Below, one piece after another: positions 58,927-64,000 of a DNA stretch of 64,000 bases. This DNA comes from Streptomyces ficellus. GTDB taxonomy: Bacteria > Actinomycetota > Actinomycetes > Streptomycetales > Streptomycetaceae. Made by a program: the position numbers and the translations under genes. Every line of letters starts with the position of its first letter. The first letter of the stretch is position 1. The stretch lies in NCBI RefSeq assembly GCF_030406405.1, contig NZ_JAUEPL010000003.1, positions 62,001-126,000 of the forward strand. Reading direction: 5' to 3'. Below the pieces are notes generated by a model. The model worked only from the letters and a program-made list of their open reading frames with translations. It had not been told where the DNA came from and ran no database searches.

Positions 58927-59051
58927 CCGCGCCCCGCTGACTCACTGGCTCATTGGCTCACCCATTGACGTGACTGTTCGAGTATGGTTGGTTGTGTTTG
59001 TTTCTGTTGAATGAGTGTGCGTGCCACCGCGTGTGAGCGAGGAGTCCCGGA

Positions 59052-60095
59052 GTGAAGAAGACGTCGACCCGGCTGGCCGACGGGCGTGAGCTGGTCTACT
59101 ACGACCTGCGGGACGACGTCGTACGTGACGCCGTGGACCCGCGGCCGCTCGACCCGATCTCCACGACCTCCGAGGTCCGCCGCGACCCGCTGCTCGGCGA
59201 CTCGGTCGCCATCGCCTCGCACCGCCAGGGCCGCACCTACCACCCGCCCGCCGACGCATGCCCGCTGTGTCCCTCACGGGACGGCCGGCACAGCGAGATA
59301 CCGGACGGTGACTACGACGTCGTCGTCTTCGAGAACCGTTTCCCCTCCCTCGCCGATGACTCCGGCCGCTGCGAGGTCGTCTGCTTCACCTCCGACCACG
59401 ACGCCTCGTTCGCCGATCTCACCGAGGAACGGGCCGCACTCGTCCTGGAGGCCTGGACGGACCGCACCGCCGAACTCGCCGAGCTCCCCCACGTCCAGCA
59501 GGTGTTCTGCTTCGAGAACCGGGGCGCCGAGATCGGGGTCACCCTCGGCCACCCGCACGGCCAGATCTACGCCTACCCCTTCACCACTCCCCGTACGGCG
59601 CTGATGCTCCGCTCGCTCGACGACCACCGCGCCGCCACCGGCCGCAACCTCTTCGACGACGTGGTCGCCCGCGAGCGCGCCGAGGCCGAACGGGTGGTCC
59701 TGGAGACCGGCGAATGGGTGGCCTTCGTGCCGTACGCCGCGCACTGGCCGTACGAGGTCCACCTCTACCCCACACGGCGCGTCCCCGACCTGCGGGCGCT
59801 GGACGACGCGGCACGCACGGAGTTCCCCCAGGTCTATCTGGAACTCCTGAGGCGCTTCGACCGGATCTTCGGGCAAGGTGAGCCGCCGACGCCGTACATC
59901 TCCGCCTGGCACCAGGCGCCGTTCGGCGACCCGCGGCGCGACGCGTTCGCGCTGCATCTCGAGCTTTTCACCATCCGCCGCACTTCCGGCAAGCTGAAGT
60001 TCCTCGCGGGCTCGGAGTCCGGCATGAGCGTATTCATCAACGACGTGCCGCCGGAGGCCGCGGCCCGGCGACTGCGAGAGGTAGCGAGCGCGTGA
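59052..60095 (+). CDS. galT: Galactose-1-phosphate uridylyltransferase
   Basis: 347 residues. Leloir enzyme exchanging UMP between UDP-glucose and galactose-1-phosphate. The active-site motif is [12 protein letters not shown] (nucleophile His of H-P-H), with zinc ligands in [13 protein letters not shown] and the following RHSE region; [20 protein letters not shown] and [14 protein letters not shown] are also conserved. GTG 59052 follows GAGGAG. The leader (58834-59051) is long with a LacI-type operator; a TTGACG/TATGGT pair there has only 12-bp spacing. The stop overlaps galE by 4 nt. Confidence 0.96.
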   Translation: MKKTSTRLADGRELVYYDLRDDVVRDAVDPRPLDPISTTSEVRRDPLLGDSVAIASHRQGRTYHPPADACPLCPSRDGRHSEIPDGDYDVVVFENRFPSLADDSGRCEVVCFTSDHDASFADLTEERAALVLEAWTDRTAELAELPHVQQVFCFENRGAEIGVTLGHPHGQIYAYPFTTPRTALMLRSLDDHRAATGRNLFDDVVARERAEAERVVLETGEWVAFVPYAAHWPYEVHLYPTRRVPDLRALDDAARTEFPQVYLELLRRFDRIFGQGEPPTPYISAWHQAPFGDPRRDAFALHLELFTIRRTSGKLKFLAGSESGMSVFINDVPPEAAARRLREVASA

Positions 60096-61054
60096 AATAT
60101 CTGGTTACGGGCGGGGCCGGCTATGTCGGCAGTGTGGTCGCCGCGCATTTGCTGGAGGCCGGACACGAGGTCACCGTCCTGGACGACCTGTCGACCGGGT
60201 TCCGCGAGGGAGTCCCGGCGGGCGCCCGCTTCATCGAGGGCCGCGTCCAGGACGCCGCCCGCCACCTCGACGCCTCCTACGACGGCGTCCTGCACTTCGC
60301 CGCGTTCAGCCAGGTCGGCGAGTCCGTCACCGACCCGGAGAAGTACTGGGTGAACAACGTCGGCGGCACCATGGCCCTGCTCGCCGCGATGCGCGACGCG
60401 GGGGTGCGCAGGCTCGTCTTCTCCTCGACCGCCGCCACGTACGGGGAGCCGGTCTCCACCCCCGTCACCGAGACCGACCCCACCGCGCCCACCAGCCCCT
60501 ACGGCGCCTCCAAGCTCGCCGTCGACCACATGATCACCGGCGAGGCCCGCGCGCACGGCCTGGCCGCCGCGTCCCTGCGGTACTTCAACGTGGCGGGCGC
60601 GTACGGCGACTGCGGCGAGCGCCACGACCCCGAGTCCCACCTCATCCCGCTCGTGCTCCAGGTCGCGCTCGGCGGGCGCCAGTCGATCTCGGTGTACGGC
60701 GACGACTACCCCACCCCCGACGGCACCTGCGTACGCGACTACATCCATGTCGCCGACCTCGCCGAGGCACACCTGCTCGCGATGGACGCGGTCACCCCCG
60801 GCGAGCACCTGATCTGCAACCTCGGCAACGGTAACGGCTTCTCGGTCCGCGAGGTCATCGAGACCGTACGGGAGGTCACCGGCCACCCGGTTCCCGAGGT
60901 CGTCGCCGCGCGCCGTGCCGGTGACCCGGCCGTGCTGGTCGCCTCGGCCGTCACCGCGCGCGAGCGGCTCGGCTGGCAGCCGTCCCGGCCGGACCTCGCG
61001 GGCATCGTGGCCGACGCGTGGGAGTTCGCGCGGAAGCGGGAGGCGGGGCGGTGA
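60092..61054 (+). CDS. galE: UDP-glucose 4-epimerase
   Basis: 320 residues. NAD-dependent extended SDR converting UDP-galactose to UDP-glucose. Motifs: [32 protein letters not shown], catalytic Ser/Tyr in [14 protein letters not shown] and [13 protein letters not shown] (YxxxK), and [15 protein letters not shown] 60092 overlaps the galT stop (GTGA); galK overlaps the stop here the same way, so the three enzymes are made in proportion. Confidence 0.97.
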   Translation: MKYLVTGGAGYVGSVVAAHLLEAGHEVTVLDDLSTGFREGVPAGARFIEGRVQDAARHLDASYDGVLHFAAFSQVGESVTDPEKYWVNNVGGTMALLAAMRDAGVRRLVFSSTAATYGEPVSTPVTETDPTAPTSPYGASKLAVDHMITGEARAHGLAAASLRYFNVAGAYGDCGERHDPESHLIPLVLQVALGGRQSISVYGDDYPTPDGTCVRDYIHVADLAEAHLLAMDAVTPGEHLICNLGNGNGFSVREVIETVREVTGHPVPEVVAARRAGDPAVLVASAVTARERLGWQPSRPDLAGIVADAWEFARKREAGR

Positions 61055-62220
61055 CCGGGGGCGGAGAGACCGGGGGCGGAGCCGTCGCGGAGGGCTTCCG
61101 CGAGCTGTACGGGTACGCGCCGCAGGGCGTGTGGGCCGCGCCGGGCCGGGTCAACCTCATCGGCGAGTACACCGACGTCAACGACGGCTTCGTGATGCCG
61201 CTGGCCCTCCCGCACACCGCGGTCGCCGCGGTCTCCCGGCGGGACGACGGGCAGCTGCGCGTCCACTCGGCCGACGCCGACCAGGGCGTGATCCAGCTCG
61301 GCGTCGAGGCGCTGGAGCCGCTCTCCGACACCGGGTGGGCCGCTTACCCGGCCGGTGTGGTGTGGGCGCTGCGCGAGGCGGGCCACCGGGTCGGCGGCGC
61401 CGACATCCACCTCGCCTCGACCGTGCCCACCGGAGCCGGCCTGTCCTCGTCGGCCGCCCTGGAGGTCGTCACCGCGCTCGCCCTCAATGACGTGTACGGG
61501 CTCGGGCTGGCGCCGCGGGAACTGGCCGTCCTGGCACAGCGCGCCGAGAACGCGTTCGTGGGCGTCCCGTGCGGCGTGATGGACCAGATGGCGTCGGCGT
61601 GCTGCACCGAGGGCCACGCCCTGTACCTCGACACCCGGGACCTGACGCAGCGCCACGTGCCGTTCGACCTCGCCGCACAGGGCCTTCAGCTCCTGGTCGT
61701 CGACACCCGGGTGAAGCACGCGCTCGGGGACGGCGCGTACGCAGAGCGGCGCGCCGGATGCGAGGCCGGTGCGCGGGCGCTGGGTGTGCGCACGCTGCGC
61801 GAGGTCGAGTACGCGCATCTATTCGACGCCCTCGGGCGGCTGGCTGATGAAACGGTTCGCTCGTACGTCCGCCACGTGGTGACCGACAACCACCGGGTGG
61901 AGCGGACCGTCGCGCTGCTGGACGCGGGGCACGTGCGCGCGGTCGGGCCCGTCCTGACGGAGGGCCACACCTCGCTCCGCGACGACCTCAGGGTCTCCTG
62001 CCCGGAACTGGACCTCGTCGTGTCGGCCGCGAACGCCGCCGGGGCGCTGGGCGCCCGGATGACGGGCGGCGGGTTCGGCGGCTCGGCGATCGTGCTGGTC
62101 GAGGCGGCGGACGCGGACACGGTGACCAAGGCGGTCGGGGAGGCGTTCGCGGCGGCCGGGTACACGGCCCCGCGGGTCTTCCCGGCCGTGCCGTCGGCGG
62201 GGGCGCGCCGCATCGGGTGA
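61051..62220 (+). CDS. galK: Galactokinase
   Basis: 389 residues. GHMP kinase phosphorylating galactose at C1. Signature [25 protein letters not shown] loop [23 protein letters not shown], and C-terminal [19 protein letters not shown]; substrate region [15 protein letters not shown] 61051 overlaps galE (GTGA). It ends the operon with a 17-bp-stem terminator 38 bp downstream. The N-terminal TGGGETGGG leader is low complexity. Confidence 0.97.
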   Translation: MTGGGETGGGAVAEGFRELYGYAPQGVWAAPGRVNLIGEYTDVNDGFVMPLALPHTAVAAVSRRDDGQLRVHSADADQGVIQLGVEALEPLSDTGWAAYPAGVVWALREAGHRVGGADIHLASTVPTGAGLSSSAALEVVTALALNDVYGLGLAPRELAVLAQRAENAFVGVPCGVMDQMASACCTEGHALYLDTRDLTQRHVPFDLAAQGLQLLVVDTRVKHALGDGAYAERRAGCEAGARALGVRTLREVEYAHLFDALGRLADETVRSYVRHVVTDNHRVERTVALLDAGHVRAVGPVLTEGHTSLRDDLRVSCPELDLVVSAANAAGALGARMTGGGFGGSAIVLVEAADADTVTKAVGEAFAAAGYTAPRVFPAVPSAGARRIG

Positions 62221-62257
62221 GCGTGGGTGCCCGCCGCGTCCCCGGCGGACGGGCGGC

Positions 62258-62296
62258 ACGGCTTCGGCCCGTCCCCGGCGGACGGGCCGAAGCCGT
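62258..62296 (+). terminator. Gal operon terminator, 17-bp stem
   Basis: Perfect arms acggcttcggcccgtcc (62258-62274) / ggacgggccgaagccgt (62280-62296) around a 5-nt loop, right after galK. Confidence 0.9.
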
Positions 62297-62513
62297 GAGT
62301 TCGGCCAATCACCCTCCCCCTTCGCCCGCCCGGTCGTAGTCTGTGCACAGCACCGGTGGGGGCCGGTGTTGATCAGGGGGCGAGAGAAGCCGGGTACGAC
62401 GCCCGGGGCGGGGGTAACAGTCACTGCACGGCGGCGGCCGCGCGACCACTGGACACCTCAACTCCGGGCGCCGTACCCGCAGCTGCTCCGCTTCTCGACA
62501 CTTGGGGGTGTCA

Positions 62514-63323
62514 GTGGTCCGTATCCGGGTTCTGGTGGTGGACGACCACCGCATCTTCGCCGAATCGCTCGCCGCCGCTCTGGCGGCCGAGCCCGACGTG
62601 GATGTCGCGGCGGCCGGCAGCGGCCCCGCCGCGCTGCGCTGCCTGGACCGCGCGGCCGCCGAGGGCCGCCGGTTCGACGTGCTGCTGGTCGACGCCGACC
62701 TGGGCGCGGCGGCCACGCCCCCGCCCGCCCCGGGCACGCCGGCGGTCTCCGCGGTCACGCCTTCGGTGGTGGCGCCCCGCGCCGTGCCGGACGACGGCGA
62801 GGGCGCCGTGGACGGTATCTCGCTGGTGGCCGGGGTCCGCGAGGGCCGGCCCGAGGTGCGTACGGTCGTGCTGGCCGAGAAGGACGACGCGCGCCGGGCC
62901 GCGCTGGCCCTCCAGGCGGGGGCGTCCGGCTGGGTGGCCAAGGACTGCTCGCTGCAACGGCTGCTGACGGTGATACGGGGTGTACTGCGCGACGAGACCC
63001 ATCTGCCGCCCGCGCTGCTCACCGGTGTGCTGCGGGAGCTGACGGCCGCGCGCAAGCACCGCACCGAGAGTGAACGGCTGGTGGAGTCGCTCACCCCGCG
63101 CGAGCGCGAGGTGCTGCGGTGCATGGTGGCGGGCCTGGGCCGCAAGGCGGTGGCGGAGCGGCTGTTCCTGTCCCCGCACACGGTCCGTACGCATATGCAG
63201 AACGTGCTGGGGAAGCTGGGCGTGCACTCCACGCTGGCGGCGGTGGCACTGGCCCGCCGGGCGGGTGTGGGGCCGGCCGAGTTAGCCGGGGATGTTGTCG
63301 AACGGGGCGGTCAGCTGGCGTAG
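62514..63323 (+). CDS. LuxR family response regulator with a TTA codon
   Basis: 269 residues. Receiver domain with acidic pair VLVVDDHRIF, phosphoacceptor Asp60 in DVLLVDADLG and Lys in GWVAKDCS, but about 40 Pro/Ala-rich residues (PPPAPGTPAVSAVTPSVV, then a DDGEGA stretch) are inserted just after the active-site strand. The C-terminal helix-turn-helix is typical (LTPREREVLRCMVAGLGRKAVAERLFLSPHTVRTHMQNVLGKLGV). No histidine kinase gene is near. Codon 257 is TTA (63282-63284), rare in Streptomyces and read by bldA tRNA, so full-length product should depend on bldA. The 3' end overlaps the convergent marR gene by 42 bp. GTG 62514 follows GGGGG. Confidence 0.92.
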   Translation: MVRIRVLVVDDHRIFAESLAAALAAEPDVDVAAAGSGPAALRCLDRAAAEGRRFDVLLVDADLGAAATPPPAPGTPAVSAVTPSVVAPRAVPDDGEGAVDGISLVAGVREGRPEVRTVVLAEKDDARRAALALQAGASGWVAKDCSLQRLLTVIRGVLRDETHLPPALLTGVLRELTAARKHRTESERLVESLTPREREVLRCMVAGLGRKAVAERLFLSPHTVRTHMQNVLGKLGVHSTLAAVALARRAGVGPAELAGDVVERGGQLA

Positions 63324-63779
63324 CAGCGCGGCCAGTTCGGCGCGCTGCGCGCGGGACAGCTCGGCCAGGATGGCCCGCTCCTGGGCGAGGAGCCCGGCGA
63401 GGGCCTGGTCGGCCCGGTCGCGGCCCTCGGCGGTGAGGCGGACCAGGACGCCGCGCCGGTCGCTCGGGTCGGGCAGCCGTTCGACGAGACCCTTCTTGGC
63501 GAGCCGGTCGATGCGGTTGGTCATGGTGCCGGAGGTGACCAGCGTCTGGGTGAGCAGCTGGCCGGGGGAGAGCTGGTAGGGGGCGCCCGCGCGGCGCAGT
63601 GACGTCAGGACGTCGAACTCCCAGGGCTCCAGGTTGTGCTCGGAGAAGGCGAGCCGGCGGGCCCGGTCCAGATGCCGGGCCAGCCGTGAGACCCGGCTGA
63701 GCACCTCGAGCGGTTCCACGTCGAGGTCGGGGCGCTCACGGCGCCATGCAGCGACCAGTCGGTCGACCTCGTCCTCCAT
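63282..63779 (-). CDS. MarR family transcriptional regulator
   Basis: 165 residues. Winged helix of MarR type: LEPWEFDVLTSLRRAGAPYQLSPGQLLTQTLVTSGTMTNRIDRLAKKGLVERLPDPSDRRGVLVRLTAEG, including the D-x-R-x-G wing. It probably represses the divergent trans-aconitate methyltransferase gene, its own gene or both, in response to a small molecule. ATG 63779 (MEDEVDR) has no ribosome site; a -10-like TACACT ends 7 nt before the ATG, so the mRNA may be leaderless. A 14-bp palindrome lies 35 bp upstream. Its TAA stop is the complement of the TTA codon in the convergent LuxR gene. Confidence 0.93.
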   Translation of the reverse strand: MEDEVDRLVAAWRRERPDLDVEPLEVLSRVSRLARHLDRARRLAFSEHNLEPWEFDVLTSLRRAGAPYQLSPGQLLTQTLVTSGTMTNRIDRLAKKGLVERLPDPSDRRGVLVRLTAEGRDRADQALAGLLAQERAILAELSRAQRAELAALLRQLTAPFDNIPG

Positions 63780-63814
63780 GGCGATCAGTGTAGGCGATCT
63801 GTCGACGTGAAGTC

Positions 63815-63828
63815 TCTTGACGTCAAGA
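63815..63828. promoter_or_regulatory. 14-bp palindromic operator between marR and tam
   Basis: TCTTGACGTCAAGA is a perfect palindrome, with a nearby partial copy CGACGTGAAG at 63803-63812. The form is common for MarR dimers, and the site lies 35 bp before marR and 82 bp before the methyltransferase gene, placing it well to control both. Confidence 0.7.
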
Positions 63829-63910
63829 AATACTCTCCTGGACCATTGGGCATGACGGGGCCGGGACACTCTTCCGCTTCCGTATGACGTTCCAGCAAGG
63901 GGGCTCGAAC

Positions 63911-64000
63911 ATGCATTCCGCGCCAACGTGGGATCCACAGCAGTACCTGCGCCACTCCTCACACCGCACACGCCCGTTCCTGGACCTGCTCGCTCGCATA
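63911..64000 (+). CDS. tam: Trans-aconitate 2-methyltransferase, partial (start only)
   Basis: The window ends after 30 codons: MHSAPTWDPQQYLRHSSHRT, RPFLDLLARI. The opening P-T-W-D-P-Q-Q-Y-L-R-H then R-P-F-x-D-L-L-A-R-I matches the start of SAM-dependent trans-aconitate methyltransferases, which methylate the aconitase inhibitor trans-aconitate. ATG 63911 follows AAGGGGG by 8 nt. The rest lies beyond the window. Divergence from marR across a palindrome suggests control by MarR. Confidence 0.75.
   Translation, partial: MHSAPTWDPQQYLRHSSHRTRPFLDLLARI

Noticed and set aside
58965-58988. TTGACG and TATGGT as the galT promoter
   Set aside because: The two hexamers are only 12 bp apart, too close for a standard sigma-70-type promoter, so no promoter is claimed.

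Overview
The window is a high-GC actinobacterial chromosome segment that looks like Streptomyces core. The signs are strong G/C bias at third codon positions, GTG starts, 4-nt ATGA/GTGA overlaps between genes, purine-rich ribosome binding sites, a SepX/GlpR divisome gene, an SsgA-like sporulation gene, a rare in-frame TTA codon, and a galT-galE-galK operon. Most genes are housekeeping or conserved Streptomyces genes. No CRISPR array, rRNA, intact insertion sequence or biosynthetic megasynthase was seen.

Layout. 0-6.5 kb: small disordered protein, MscL channel, SAF-domain protein, methylthioadenosine phosphorylase, an FmdB-type zinc-ribbon gene preceded by a CIRCE/HrcA operator, an MFS transporter and a cation:proton antiporter. 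6.6-15.6 kb: membrane-anchored penicillin acylase, 5-formyl-THF cyclo-ligase, then galU-moeA-moaC-mog-rimJ-like-sepX, which joins UDP-glucose supply, molybdenum cofactor synthesis and the Glp/GlpR(SepX) division pair. 15.7-19.2 kb: tRNA-Ala(CGC) followed by a decayed integration site. It holds a frameshifted integrase tail, a degenerate lipoprotein gene and a lower-GC two-gene operon (beta-propeller lipoprotein plus single-pass membrane protein), then about 0.9 kb without a convincing gene. 19.3-29.7 kb: sigma-like/zinc-binding/ricin fusion protein, secreted trypsin-like protease, GNAT, exonuclease III, a secreted DUF6528-like protein, a MerR regulator, and a divergent Baeyer-Villiger monooxygenase / alpha-beta hydrolase / SDR operon with twin palindromes between them. 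29.8-36.7 kb: tricorn protease diverging from a TetR gene over two perfect palindromes, with an MMPL exporter downstream, then an SsgA-like gene. 36.8-41.2 kb: an ECF nickel/cobalt transporter (CbiMN-Q-O) behind a Nur-box-like site, a serine hydrolase and a cyclophilin. 41.2-51.8 kb: a frameshifted gene, a penicillin-binding protein behind a 16-bp palindrome, protein O-mannosyltransferase, rsmI, zinc-ribbon protein, tatD, rpfB-like, rsmA, ispE and a lipoprotein. 52-64 kb: ABC-F ATPase, two tandem beta-propeller membrane proteins, a LuxR regulator with a degenerate receiver, galTEK, a second LuxR regulator with a TTA codon, MarR, and the start of trans-aconitate methyltransferase.

The most interesting signals are regulatory: CIRCE on the FmdB gene, a Nur-type box on the ECF transporter, paired palindromes at the MerR/BVMO and TetR/tricorn junctions, an orphan palindrome at the PBP gene, and a TTA codon whose bases are also the stop codon of the convergent marR gene. 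The best candidates for something undescribed are the propeller-lipoprotein/membrane-protein pair beside tRNA-Ala and the sigma-like/ZAS/ricin fusion. All functional calls rest on reading the sequence; no database search was run.
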